Positions 33,169 through 42,705 of a DNA stretch of 64,000 bases are shown here, piece by piece. Below the pieces are notes generated by a model that searched no databases, was not told the DNA's origin, and saw nothing but the letters and a program-made list of their open reading frames with translations. The position numbers and the translations under genes were made by a program. Origin of the DNA: Bacillus_BD sp050389805 (GTDB lineage: Bacteria; Bacillota; Bacilli; Bacillales; Cytobacillaceae). Location of the stretch: positions 3,038,001 through 3,102,000 of the forward strand of contig NZ_CP130945.1 in NCBI RefSeq assembly GCF_050389805.1, read 5' to 3'. The stretch's first letter is position 1, and every line of letters starts with the position of its first letter.

Positions 33169-33708
33169 TGACTCTTACCTCCTTCTGACATATGAACGAA
33201 GTAGGGTAATGGCTTGCGCCGTCCTTCCCTAGACAATGTTGTGTTGTCATTGTCATTAATGGTACTATGACCCCCTCCGACTCCCTCTCATCCATCCACC
33301 ACTTCGTTTGCACTTATAGGTTTCTGCTTTACTTTCGTTAGAAAGTGACAAGGAGGGTATCCCCAGTTCCGCTAACTACTTTACTAACATGTCGCTCCCC
33401 ATACCCCGAGAGATTCATCGGTGCTGCTATTCCAAGATCTTCACACCTTCCATGGTCTTCGCCCATTATCCCAAGGCTCGACTTCTCTTTGGCTACCGTA
33501 GGTAGGTTCTTTTGACGAGACGGCAGGATTCACTTTATGTTACAACCTGTTAGTTTGCTCGCACTCCGCTAGGGAGTTACTTTGTCACAGGGCTTCAACC
33601 TTAGAATTTCTTCACCAGTTGCCTGTCAGCTACTGAGCGTCTTGGTACTTACTCAGGTTGGACTTTCACCAACTAGCAATTAACGGCTTGCTGGGCACGC
33701 GAAATAAC

Positions 33709-33735
33709 AAAAGAGTGCACTTTGTGCACTCTTTT
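33709..33735 (-). terminator. Terminator of brxA, intron insertion target
   Basis: Perfect 12-bp stem aaaagagtgcac / gtgcactctttt with a 3-base loop. The intron begins 11 bases downstream. Confidence 0.9.
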
Positions 33736-33746
33736 GACTTTCTTCT

Positions 33747-34181
33747 TTAACAATTTTCTGCAATCGCGTTTTGTAAATTATCAACAATGACCTCCATCGG
33801 TTGACCTTCAATGTCATGACGATGGATAAAATGAACCACTTCTTTTCCTTTTAATAATGCCATGGAAGGAGATGATGGAGGAATTTCACCGAAATATTCA
33901 CGCATTTTTGCTGTAGCTTCTTTATCTTGACCTGCAAAAACAGTCACTAGATAGTCTGGTTTTTTCTCGCCAGTTGCAATAGCATGGTTTGCAGCAGGTC
34001 GTGCCAAGCCAGCCGCACACCCACAAACCGAATTAATTACAACTAAAGTCGTACCTTCTGCATTTTCCATAAATTGCTCTACCTCATCAGATGAAAGCAG
34101 TTCTTTAAATCCTGTTTGCACAAGCTCCTCGCGCATCGGTTTTACCATTTGTCTCATATATTCTTCATATGCCATTGACAT
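33747..34181 (-). CDS. brxA: Bacilliredoxin BrxA
   Basis: 144 residues. Removes bacillithiol from S-bacillithiolated proteins. The redox site is VCGCAAGLARPA (C-x-C form, as in B. subtilis YphP/BrxA); MSMAYEEYMRQMV, TVFAGQDKEATAKMREYF and PSSPSMALLKGKEVVHFI are near-identical to that protein. Site aggaggtcc before ATG. Confidence 0.95.
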   Translation of the reverse strand: MSMAYEEYMRQMVKPMREELVQTGFKELLSSDEVEQFMENAEGTTLVVINSVCGCAAGLARPAANHAIATGEKKPDYLVTVFAGQDKEATAKMREYFGEIPPSSPSMALLKGKEVVHFIHRHDIEGQPMEVIVDNLQNAIAENC

Positions 34182-34290
34182 AATAATAGGACCTCCTAAG
34201 GTTTCTTTTGTAACGTTAGCATACTATAAAGTATGATAAAATATCAATGGTAACGCATTTTTTATAGTATTTTTCTAATATTTTTATGTA

Positions 34291-34383
34291 AAAGGTTGTC
34301 CAAAAGCGTCTAAAAATCTTTACCGATTCACCGTTCATAACCACCATCAGTATTTTGAACATTTACGTTTTGGACAACCGCTT
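34291..34383 (-). terminator. Long-spacer hairpin after the radical SAM gene
   Basis: Arms aaggttgtccaaaagcgt and acgttttggacaacc, one base bulged, separated by about 57 bases. On the minus strand it follows the radical SAM stop and ends in tttt. The long loop is odd for a terminator and could reflect a small mobile hairpin element. Confidence 0.55.
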
Positions 34384-34390
34384 TTTTCTA

Positions 34391-35530
34391 TTATACAGTT
34401 TGCTTTCTCAACACTTCTGGGATATATACACAGAATGGTTCACTTTCCATGTAATCACCTGTTACGGCATAGGCTCTAGATCTAGAACCGCCACAAATAC
34501 CATTAAATTCACAAACACCACATTTCCCTTTATAAAGATGTGGCTGTCTTAAGTTTCTAAACACTTCTGAATCACGGTAGATTTCGGCTAGTGGAGTTTC
34601 TCGTACATTTCCTGCAACAATAGGCAACATTCCACTTGGCATGACATCACCTGTATGCGAGATAAAACAAAACCCATTTCCATCATTAACCCCTTTTGGC
34701 GCTCTTTTAATCCCGTCTCTTTTCGAGGCATTATCAGACGTTATACTGTCTTGATAATGGATTTCGCCTCTTTCGATTACATGTTCACGCATTTTTTCTT
34801 GTAATACGACACGCCGATAATGTTGTGCTGCTGTTGTTTTAATATCAAAAGGAGCGGTTTTACTTAATTGGTACAACCATCTAAACACTTTTTCATGTTC
34901 CGCGGGTGTAATACATGCATCTAATTGACCTCTACCTGTAGGTACGAGTAAAAAGATGTACCACATTTTCACCTTCAAGTCAGCAACTAGCTGGGCCATT
35001 TCATCAAGATATTCATAATTATATCGCGAAATGACCGTATTTATTTGCAACGGCATTTCAAGTTCAACTAAATCCTTAATTTTTTCAATCGTTAAATCAA
35101 AAGACCCTGGTGTACCACGGAAGGCATCATGAATCTCTGCCCTTGGTGCATCCAAACTAAAGGCCCAGCGTGATAGACCTACCTCTTTAGCCTTTATCAT
35201 TTTATCTTTTGTTACATGAGGAGTAGCGCTTGGCGTCATCGATACTCGCATTCCTTTAGAAACCGCATATTCCGCTAACTCGAATAAATCTTTTCTTAAC
35301 ATACAATCCCCGCCAGTGAAAACAAGCATTGGATTGTTCATTTCATGAATTTCATCAATCAGTTTCATTCCTTCTTCATGACTTAATTCTCTCGGGTCTG
35401 GTAAAAACTGTGCATCCGCTCGGCAATGGACACATTTCAATTCGCAGGCCCTTGTAACTTCCCAAATGACAATAAACGGATTTTTATTATAATCGATATT
35501 TGTTGAATGAGGATATAGACCATGTTCCAT
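34391..35530 (-). CDS. Radical SAM/SPASM protein
   Basis: 379 residues. N-terminal radical SAM domain with the cluster motif CELKCVHC and GGDCMLRKDL; C-terminal SPASM region with CGVCEFNGICGGSRSRAYA and a last cysteine in EPFCVY. The order resembles the TIGR04053/BA_1875-type family of bacilli, relatives of heme d1 and alternative-heme enzymes; the substrate is not known. The ATG at 35530 lies after aggtgat, preferred over one at 35551 with no site. No peptide precursor gene is visible nearby. Confidence 0.8.
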   Translation of the reverse strand: MEHGLYPHSTNIDYNKNPFIVIWEVTRACELKCVHCRADAQFLPDPRELSHEEGMKLIDEIHEMNNPMLVFTGGDCMLRKDLFELAEYAVSKGMRVSMTPSATPHVTKDKMIKAKEVGLSRWAFSLDAPRAEIHDAFRGTPGSFDLTIEKIKDLVELEMPLQINTVISRYNYEYLDEMAQLVADLKVKMWYIFLLVPTGRGQLDACITPAEHEKVFRWLYQLSKTAPFDIKTTAAQHYRRVVLQEKMREHVIERGEIHYQDSITSDNASKRDGIKRAPKGVNDGNGFCFISHTGDVMPSGMLPIVAGNVRETPLAEIYRDSEVFRNLRQPHLYKGKCGVCEFNGICGGSRSRAYAVTGDYMESEPFCVYIPEVLRKQTV

Positions 35531-35977
35531 TTTATCACCTAACTTTTTCATATTATCTATCTAACATAGAAGATTCTTCTAGTCTTGATGTCTTAAAAGT
35601 ATAAAATACTGCCAACACCTTTAATATGAGAATTATCACACTAGAAGCTCATAATGTGTATTTTTTTAACAAATAAATCAAACAATTAATAAATTGAATT
35701 GTGCATTCCTAGGAAACTAAGAATCTACGTTCTTACATTTTGGTCGTTCAGATTATTTTAAAATTTCACGTTTGTTTTTTCCCATATTTCCGGCTTAGAC
35801 CGCATTTTTCGGCTTAAACGTTAATATTTCCCATTAAAACGTAAGACTCTTCCTCTATCCTCACTAATTGAGCGAATTACACATAAATTTCATAATTTTC
35901 CTTGAATAAATTTTTTTTCATTGTTAGTATAGGGACTATGAAAAATAGAACATGATACGAACAGAAGGAGAGGTTGC
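35531..35977. other. Intergenic region upstream of the proline operon
   Basis: 447 AT-rich bases. They contain two copies of cggctta within 35 bases (35789-35825 region) and the promoter listed below. I looked for a T-box leader, since B. subtilis proline genes often have one, but its conserved agggtggnaccgcg bulge is absent. Confidence 0.5.
35902..35930 (+). promoter_or_regulatory. Likely sigma-A promoter of the proline operon
   Basis: ttgaat (35902-35907), 17-base spacer, tagtat (35925-35930); transcription start near 35937, about 40 bases before the first start codon. Confidence 0.55.
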
Positions 35978-36814
35978 ATGTTAACCAATAAAAAAGTTTT
36001 ATTTTTAGGCGCTGGATCGATGGCGGAAGCAATGATAGCTGGAATCGTTAAAGCTGATAAAATACCAGTTACTCATATAACCGTATCGAATTATAGCAAT
36101 AAAGAACGATTACAACAATTAAAGGAAAATTATGGAATCCACACCGTATCAAGAGCTCAATTAAAAATTGAACATGCTGATATCATTGTCCTCGCTATGA
36201 AACCTAAAGATGTTGAAGAAGCTTTAAACCTAATTTACCCTATCCTACAACCACATCAATTAATACTCTCAGTCATTGCAGGGATCACCACCTCATTTAT
36301 TGAGCAGCACTTACAAAATAATCAACAGGTCATTCGGGTAATGCCAAACACATCAAGTGCCATAGGAGAGTCAGCCACCGCCATTTCTTCAGGAAAATTT
36401 ACGTCGGAGCAAAATATGATCGTAGCAAAGAATTTATTAGAATGCATTGGAGAGGTCTACATGATTGAGGAATCTCATATGGATATCTTTACAGGTATTG
36501 CCGGAAGTGGACCTGCTTATTTTTATTATTTAATGGAGCATATGGAGAATACCGCAACGGAAACAGGTTTACCACAACCATTAATCCGAGAAATTATTGC
36601 TCAGACCATATTGGGAGCTGCCAAAATGGTCCAAAAAGAAGGTGAAAACCCCTCTATCCTCAGAAAAAAGGTTACATCTCCAAACGGCACCACCGCAGCT
36701 GGTTTAGAGGCACTCGATTCGAATGGCGGTGGAATCGCCATTTCAAAAGCTGTTCAACAGGCTGCCGAAAAGTCTAAAAGTATGAGCGAACAATGGCAAA
36801 AATCAATCGTCTAA
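35978..36814 (+). CDS. proC: Pyrroline-5-carboxylate reductase
   Basis: 278 residues. Reduces P5C to proline with NAD(P)H. N-terminal FLGAGSMAEAMIAGI nucleotide site, MPNTSSAIGESATA and SGSGPAYFYYLME-type IAGSGPAYFYYLMEHME segment; C-terminal TSPNGTTAAGLEAL signature. Followed 33 bases later by glutamate 5-kinase. The reductase-kinase pair without gamma-glutamyl phosphate reductase (proA) mirrors the osmostress operon proHJ of B. subtilis, so high-salt induction is likely; this is inference from arrangement. Confidence 0.95.
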   Translation: MLTNKKVLFLGAGSMAEAMIAGIVKADKIPVTHITVSNYSNKERLQQLKENYGIHTVSRAQLKIEHADIIVLAMKPKDVEEALNLIYPILQPHQLILSVIAGITTSFIEQHLQNNQQVIRVMPNTSSAIGESATAISSGKFTSEQNMIVAKNLLECIGEVYMIEESHMDIFTGIAGSGPAYFYYLMEHMENTATETGLPQPLIREIIAQTILGAAKMVQKEGENPSILRKKVTSPNGTTAAGLEALDSNGGGIAISKAVQQAAEKSKSMSEQWQKSIV

Positions 36815-36847
36815 TTTGATGGAATATTATAAAACAGGAGTGATTGC

Positions 36848-37969
36848 ATGAGCTCAGGTATTGAGCAAAAAAGAATAGTTATTAAAATTGGAAGCAGTTC
36901 ATTAACGAGCCGACACGGCGAAATAAGTCAAAGAAAACTTGAGAAATTATCCGATGAAATTGTTTCTTTGAAAGATGCGGGTCACGAAGTCGTTCTTGTT
37001 TCTTCTGGAGCGGTTGCTGCAGGATATCGGAAGCTCGGATGTCTTGATAGACCAACATTATTACCGGAAAAACAAGCCGCTGCCTCCATTGGTCAAGGAT
37101 TATTAATGGAAACTTATTCAAAGCTGTTCATGTCAAATGGTTATGTGGCATCCCAAATCTTAATTACCAGAAGTGACTTCTTAGATGAAAACCGCTATAA
37201 AAATGTCCGTAATACATTAAATGTGTTATTAGAAAGAGGCATTATTCCAATTGTCAATGAAAATGACACGGTAACTGTAGATCGTCTTAAATTTGGAGAT
37301 AACGATACGCTGTCTGCTAAAGTAGCCAGCATTGTCGAAGCAGATCAATTAATGATACTTTCAGATATTGACGGTTTATATGATCGTCATCCCGGGCAAT
37401 ACAAAGATGCAAAACTTATTCAACAGGTGAATCAAATTACACCTGAGATTGAAGCAGTTGCAGGAGATTCAGAAAGTACTGTTGGTACTGGCGGGATGAG
37501 ATCAAAAATTGAGGCTGTTAAAATTGCTTTAGCCTCAGGCATTCCTACCTTCTTGGGAAACGCTAGTAAAGACCAAATTGTTGTCAATGCCTTAACTGGA
37601 AAAGCAAAAGGCACATACTTTAATCCTGAAAAATCACAGACCTATTTAAATCAAAAGAAAAAATGGATTGCCTTTCATTCCCATCCTGAAGGAGAAATAG
37701 TCATTCATCAAAAAGCGAAAAACCGTTTGATTGAGGAAAATGCTCATTTAACCTTGTCTGGAGTTTATGATGTGAAAGGTCCTTTTAAAAAAGGTTCAGT
37801 CATTCGAATCCGTGATCATTCAGGCAGGGAAATTGGCTGCGGGGTAGTCAATATCTCTTCTAAGGAGCTACAAACATTAACAAAAAAAGTAACACACCCT
37901 TCTTTTGATTTGACCATTATGGAATGTAAAGATTTTGTCTGTAACCAGGAAGTGCTTATTACTGTTTAA
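36848..37969 (+). CDS. proB: Glutamate 5-kinase
   Basis: 373 residues. Phosphorylates glutamate in the first step of proline synthesis. Kinase domain IVIKIGSSSLT, VSSGAVAAGYRKLG and NENDTVTVDRLKFGDND; C-terminal PUA domain (about 278-360). It equates to ProJ of B. subtilis by neighbourhood. No proA follows, so that enzyme must come from another locus. Confidence 0.95.
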   Translation: MSSGIEQKRIVIKIGSSSLTSRHGEISQRKLEKLSDEIVSLKDAGHEVVLVSSGAVAAGYRKLGCLDRPTLLPEKQAAASIGQGLLMETYSKLFMSNGYVASQILITRSDFLDENRYKNVRNTLNVLLERGIIPIVNENDTVTVDRLKFGDNDTLSAKVASIVEADQLMILSDIDGLYDRHPGQYKDAKLIQQVNQITPEIEAVAGDSESTVGTGGMRSKIEAVKIALASGIPTFLGNASKDQIVVNALTGKAKGTYFNPEKSQTYLNQKKKWIAFHSHPEGEIVIHQKAKNRLIEENAHLTLSGVYDVKGPFKKGSVIRIRDHSGREIGCGVVNISSKELQTLTKKVTHPSFDLTIMECKDFVCNQEVLITV

Positions 37970-38011
37970 ATACGGTTACCATCGTAAATCTTCTTGAAGG
38001 GAGGTGAAAAC

Positions 38012-38161
38012 ATGGAGTTTGCATTAACAACTGCAACTTGGGCGTGGTTATTAATTCCAATGCCACTATTGATATTGTTGTCAGTTATTACCTATTTTTC
38101 AGAGCGTCAAAGCTCAAAAATAACCGTTGAAAAGGAGAGGATGAATCAAAATGGATATTAA
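38012..38161 (+). CDS. Small membrane partner of the proline symporter
   Basis: 49 residues: MEFALTTATWAWLLIPMPLL, then ILLSVITYFSE and a charged tail ending NQNGY. One membrane helix. Site aagggaggtg before ATG. Its last 11 bases overlap the start of opuE, so translation is coupled. Such a short gene ahead of a sodium:solute symporter fits the symporter small accessory protein type found in bacilli; its action on the transporter is inferred. Confidence 0.7.
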   Translation: MEFALTTATWAWLLIPMPLLILLSVITYFSERQSSKITVEKERMNQNGY

Positions 38162-39647
38162 TATCCCTACGTTAATTTCAATTATTATTTATTTAATTGG
38201 AATGTTAATTATCGGGATTTATGCAGCAAGAAAAACAAAGGATTTAACAGATTATGTACTTGGTGGTAGAAACCTTGGTGGTGGTGTCGCAGCGTTAAGT
38301 GCTGGCGCTTCGGATATGAGTAGTTGGTTATTACTTGGTCTACCTGGCGCTATGTATGTCAGTGGTATGAGTGAAATTTGGCTTCCAATCGGATTGGCAA
38401 TTGGCGCCTATCTAAATTGGCAATTTGTCGCAAAACCACTGAGAGTCTATACAGAAGTTGCCAATGACTCCATTACAGTACCCGACTTTTTTGAAAACCG
38501 ATTTGATGATCGTACTAAAATTTTAAGAGTTGTTTCAGCGATTGTTATCCTAGTATTCTTTACATTCTATACTTCGTCAAGTCTTGTCGGTGGTGCCATT
38601 CTTCTCGAGAATTCATTTGGACTAGATTATCAATTAGCTCTGTGGGTTGGCGCAGCCGTCATATTATCTTACACCCTTTTTGGTGGTTTTCTCGCAGCAA
38701 GCTGGACCGACTTTATTCAAGGGATTCTTATGTTTCTCGCATTAATTATTGTCCCTATTGTCGCCGTTTATGAACTCGGTGGTTGGAATAAAACTGTTCA
38801 GATGGTCGGAAGTATTGATGTTTCCCATTTAGATGTTTATTCAGGCGCTACGGCTATCGGAATCATTTCTCTATTAGCTTGGGGACTTGGGTACTTCGGT
38901 CAGCCTCATATTCTTGTTCGATTTATGGGAATAAAATCGACAAGGGAAGTTCCTAAAGCTCGTTTAATTGGGATGGTTTGGATGATTCTATCCCTATTTG
39001 GTGCAGTATTTGTAGGATTTGCTGGAATTTCCTATTTTGCTGATTCACCGCTTGAAAACTCAGAAACCGTTTTTATTATGTTTTCGCAAGTTCTCTTTAA
39101 TCCTTGGATAGCAGGCTTTCTGCTCGCAGCTATTCTTTCAGCAATCATGAGTACGGTTGATTCACAATTACTCGTTTCTTCAAGTGCATTAGCAAATGAT
39201 TTCTACAAAGCGATTTTCAGAAAAAATGCTTCCCAAAAGGAAGAAATGATTGTTGGCAGAATAGCTGTTTTTGGAATTGCAATTATTGCAATCCTATTAG
39301 GCTATAACCCAGAAAGTAAAGTATTAGAGCTTGTTAGTTATGCTTGGGCTGGATTTGGAGCAGCTTTTGGTCCAGTGATTATTTTAAGTTTATTCTGGAA
39401 GCGTATGACTCGAAATGGAGCGCTCACAGGAATTATTGTAGGTGCCTTAACTGTTATCGTTTGGTCTAACCTATCTGGAGGTATTTTTGATCTTTATGAA
39501 CTAGCACCAGGCTTCTTGTTCGCCGTTATTGCAATTGTTGTTGTAAGTCTTATTGACAAAGCCCCATCTGCTAAAATTCAAGAAGAATTCGATCATTATA
39601 AATTAAAAATGAAAGAAGACCAAAACGATCAAACGATTCATTTCTAA
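38151..39647 (+). CDS. opuE: Sodium/proline symporter (OpuE/PutP)
   Basis: 498 residues, 12-13 membrane helices. Sodium:solute symporter family: DYVLGGRNLGGGVAALSAGASDMSSWLLLG near the start (sodium site region), ILVRFMGI, and SAIMSTVDSQLLVSSSALANDF. Proline enters for osmoprotection or nutrition. It is in one transcript with P5C reductase and glutamate 5-kinase, which favours the osmotic OpuE role over the catabolic PutP role, though a disrupted P5C dehydrogenase gene lies close by. Confidence 0.92.
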   Translation: MDINIPTLISIIIYLIGMLIIGIYAARKTKDLTDYVLGGRNLGGGVAALSAGASDMSSWLLLGLPGAMYVSGMSEIWLPIGLAIGAYLNWQFVAKPLRVYTEVANDSITVPDFFENRFDDRTKILRVVSAIVILVFFTFYTSSSLVGGAILLENSFGLDYQLALWVGAAVILSYTLFGGFLAASWTDFIQGILMFLALIIVPIVAVYELGGWNKTVQMVGSIDVSHLDVYSGATAIGIISLLAWGLGYFGQPHILVRFMGIKSTREVPKARLIGMVWMILSLFGAVFVGFAGISYFADSPLENSETVFIMFSQVLFNPWIAGFLLAAILSAIMSTVDSQLLVSSSALANDFYKAIFRKNASQKEEMIVGRIAVFGIAIIAILLGYNPESKVLELVSYAWAGFGAAFGPVIILSLFWKRMTRNGALTGIIVGALTVIVWSNLSGGIFDLYELAPGFLFAVIAIVVVSLIDKAPSAKIQEEFDHYKLKMKEDQNDQTIHF

Positions 39648-39655
39648 ATCAAATA

Positions 39656-39697
39656 AAAACGGATTTAATTCCTATTATAGGATTAAATCCGTTTTTA
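39656..39697. terminator. Bidirectional terminator
   Basis: 15-bp stem aaaaacggatttaat / attaaatccgttttt with an inner ccta / tagg pair, between convergent opuE and rocD. Confidence 0.9.
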
Positions 39698-39711
39698 CTT
39701 GATTTAGAGTT

Positions 39712-40920
39712 CTATGAAGCTAATACTTTATCCATCTTTTCAAGTGCCATATCCAATTCTTCTTTCGTAATAATCAATGGCGGTGCCAACCGAATCACGT
39801 TGTCGTGAGTTTCTATACATAATACCCCTTCTTCTTTTAAAGCTTCACAATAGGATCTTGCAGACTCTGTTAATTCAACACCAATAAATACCCCTCTACC
39901 TCTCACCTGTTTTATAACTGGACTCTTAATTGTTCTTAATTGCTCTATAAAATAGGTTCCTAGTTCCAGAGACCTTTTTACTAAGTTCTCATTTTCCAAC
40001 ACCTCTATAGCGGCAATCGACACAGCACAAGCTAGTGGATTTCCACCAAAAGTAGATCCATGCGAACCTGGATTAATAACACCAAGAACATCTGAATTAG
40101 CAGCCACACATGAGATTGGAAACACTCCACCACCAAGTGCTTTTCCTAAAATATATAAATCTGGTTCAACCTTTTCCCAATCGCAAGCAAACATTTTCCC
40201 TGTCCGTCCGAGTCCTACTTGAATTTCGTCTGCAATCAATAATACATGGTTCTCTTTACATACCTTTAAAACAGATTTTAAGAATCCTTTAGGTGGTATG
40301 ATGATCCCCGCTTCACCTTGGATTGGCTCCAAAATGAAGGCAGCTGTATTTGGAGTGATCGCAGATTGTACCGCTGTTAAATCTCCATAAGGAACTAACT
40401 TTATTCCAGGAAGAAGTGGACCAAAACCTCGTTTATACTCTTCTTCAGAAGACATGGATATAGCCCCTAATGTTCGCCCATGAAAGTTCCCCCTACATGC
40501 GATAATTTCTACTTTCCCCTCTTGTATCCCCTTTACCTCATACCCCCATCGTCGAGCCGCTTTGAGTGCTGTTTCGACCGCTTCAGCACCCGTGTTCATT
40601 GGAAGCACCATGTTTTTCTTTGTTAGTTGACAAACCTTTTCATACCACGTTCCTAATAGGTCATGATGGAAAGCTCTCGAGGTTAACGTTACTCTATTTG
40701 CTTGATTTAATAACGCTTCCATAATCCTTGGATGGCGATGTCCTTGATTGAGTGCCGAATAAGCACTAAGCATGTCCAAGTAGCGATTACCTTCAGAATC
40801 TTCTACCCAAACTCCTTCCGCTTTCTCTATAACAACAGGTAATGGGTTATAGTTTTTTGCGCCAAATCTTTCTGTCTTTTCTATTAATTCTTGTGATTTG
40901 GAATATTTATTTTTACTCAT
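39712..40920 (-). CDS. rocD: Ornithine aminotransferase
   Basis: 402 residues, class III PLP enzyme. Converts ornithine and 2-oxoglutarate to P5C-semialdehyde and glutamate. PLP contacts NTGAEAVETALK, LIADEIQVGLGRTG and the lysine in ILGKALGGG; RGNFHGRTLGAISMS is typical of OAT. Site aaggaggaa before ATG. Lies just downstream of the broken rocA, behind a terminator. Confidence 0.94.
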   Translation of the reverse strand: MSKNKYSKSQELIEKTERFGAKNYNPLPVVIEKAEGVWVEDSEGNRYLDMLSAYSALNQGHRHPRIMEALLNQANRVTLTSRAFHHDLLGTWYEKVCQLTKKNMVLPMNTGAEAVETALKAARRWGYEVKGIQEGKVEIIACRGNFHGRTLGAISMSSEEEYKRGFGPLLPGIKLVPYGDLTAVQSAITPNTAAFILEPIQGEAGIIIPPKGFLKSVLKVCKENHVLLIADEIQVGLGRTGKMFACDWEKVEPDLYILGKALGGGVFPISCVAANSDVLGVINPGSHGSTFGGNPLACAVSIAAIEVLENENLVKRSLELGTYFIEQLRTIKSPVIKQVRGRGVFIGVELTESARSYCEALKEEGVLCIETHDNVIRLAPPLIITKEELDMALEKMDKVLAS

Positions 40921-40946
40921 TTTTTTCCTCCTTGTTGGTTCTATAT

Positions 40947-40979
40947 AAGAAGGAGCCGTAACTTTTACGGCTCCTTCTT
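40947..40979 (-). terminator. Terminator between rocA and rocD
   Basis: 15-bp perfect stem aagaaggagccgtaa / ttacggctccttctt. On the minus strand no long T run follows, so it may be partial. Confidence 0.7.
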
Positions 40980-40989
40980 CCTATTTAAA

Positions 40990-42533
40990 CTATAGTTTTT
41001 CAGATGTGGTCTTTGCTTGCATGTGAAGAATTAAATAATCTGGACCTCCGGCTTTTGAGTCTGTTCCCGACATATTGAATCCTCCAAATGGCTGATATCC
41101 AACTACTGCACCTGTACAAGTACGATTAAAATAGAGGTTTCCAACATGGAATTCAGCTCGGGCTCTTTCAATATTTTCACGGTTATTAGAAATAAAAGCA
41201 CCTGTTAATCCATAATCAGTATTGTTTGCAATTTCTAACATATGGTCAAGATCACTTGCCTTACATATCGCTAATATCGGTCCGAAAATTTCTTCTTGCA
41301 TAATACGAGCATTTTCATCTACATCAGCGAAAATCGTAGGTTCTATAAAATACCCCCTCGTGTTATCCCCTGTTCCTCCAGTCATTAAACTACCTTCCTT
41401 TTTACCTATCTCGATATACTCCATAATTTTAATGTAGGATTTCTCATCAATCACAGGTCCCATATAAGTTTCTGAATCCGTTGGATCTCCAACAGTTAAT
41501 GTTTTCGTTTTTGCGACTACTTTTTCTAATACTTCATCATAAAGATCTTGATGGATGACGGCACGGGACCCTGCTGAACATTTTTGACCTGAAAAGCCAA
41601 ACGCCGAATATACAATGGAGTTTACAGCTGTTTCAATATCAGCAAAGCGGTCAACAACAACTGTATCTTTACCGCCCATTTCCGCGATTACACGTTTTAA
41701 CCACTTTTGCCCATTGTGAACTTTTGCAGCACGTTCGTATATTCGGCATCCAACCTCACGAGAACCAGTAAAGGACACAAAGCGTGTTTGTGGGTGATCG
41801 ACTAAATAATCACCAATTTCTGCACCGCTACCAGGGATATAATTAATGACTCCATATGGGAGACCTGCTTCTTTCATCAACTGTACAAATTTGGCAGCCA
41901 CTACTGGCGTTGAATTTGCCGGTTTTAGTAAAACGGTATTCCCAGTCACTACGGCTGCAATTGTTGTTCCTGCCATTATGGCCAATGGGAAGTTAAATGG
42001 TGAAATAATAATTCCGACACCAAGTGGAATATAATGAAATTGGTTATATTCACCATCACGTTGCTCCATTGGAAAACCATTTTTTAGAGAATGCATTTGC
42101 CGAGCATAGTATTCTAGGAAATCAATTGCTTCTGCCGTATCCGCATCTGCCTCTGCCCAGGGCTTTCCTGCTTCTTTTACTAAATATGCCGAAAACTCAT
42201 GCTTGCGTCGACGTAACATGGCAGCAGCACGTAAGACTATATGAATACGCTGTTCCGGTTTCCACTTCTTCCACGTTTCAAATGTAGTTAGGGCCGTTTG
42301 CATAGCTTTTTCTGCTAATTCGATGTTAGCGGTTGAAACTTTGCCAATGACCTCCATTTTATTAGCTGGATTCACAACTGTTATTTTTTATCCGTTACCA
42401 GTTCTTCCTTACCGATGATTAACGGATAATCCTTTCCTAATTGCGATTGAACATGAGTTAACGCTTTCTCAAAATCCTTTTTATTTCTTTCATCGGAAAA
42501 GTCTGTTAGGGGTTCCGTTACATAAGGCTTCAT
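40990..42533 (-). pseudogene. rocA: P5C dehydrogenase, broken by a one-base deletion
   Basis: Would encode 514 residues of 1-pyrroline-5-carboxylate dehydrogenase (P5C to glutamate). The first 50 residues (42533-42381; MKPYVTEPLTDFSDERNKKD to VTDKK) end in TAA. The rest (42375-40990) resumes in another frame at VNPANKMEVIGKV. The break is in a run of six A (42385-42390); a seventh A would restore VTDKKITVVNPANK with no stop. Downstream motifs are intact: SFTGSREVG, EMGGKD with the catalytic glutamate, and FGFSGQKCSAGSR with the nucleophilic cysteine. Start chosen at the ATG 7 bases after gggaggaa. Alternatives: a sequencing error in the homopolymer, or slippage restoring some full protein. 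Confidence 0.88.
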
Positions 42534-42705
42534 TTTAATCTTCCTCCCCATGATTGTTATAGCGCTCATAACCACCGAACGAAAACGAAAAAATATAAAA
42601 AATATTCAGTTTTTATAATATATGAGTGGTATGTAGGAACGTATACTTGAGAAATGGAGGATTGTGTTAAATTGAAGATTATCTAAGAAAAATTTTGATA
42701 AAATG

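Larger units (their letters stand above)
31726..33698 (-). mobile_element. Group II intron with reverse transcriptase
   Basis: A 1973-base intron on the minus strand. The 5' end is placed at gtgcccagc (33698). The last six exon bases tttcgc (33704-33699) can pair with gcgaag inside domain I (33462-33457), as IBS1-EBS1. Domain V is clear at 31794-31826: it begins agccgta, pairs with tacggtt and has a GAAA-type loop. A domain VI stem follows, and the 3' end is placed at ctctac (31726). It inserts directly behind the rho-independent terminator of brxA, a site choice typical of class C introns, though the class is not proven. Flanking genes are intact. Confidence 0.85.

Noticed and set aside
35640..35970. 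Possible T-box leader before the proline genes
   Set aside because: The conserved agggtggnaccgcg segment and a specifier stem are absent.
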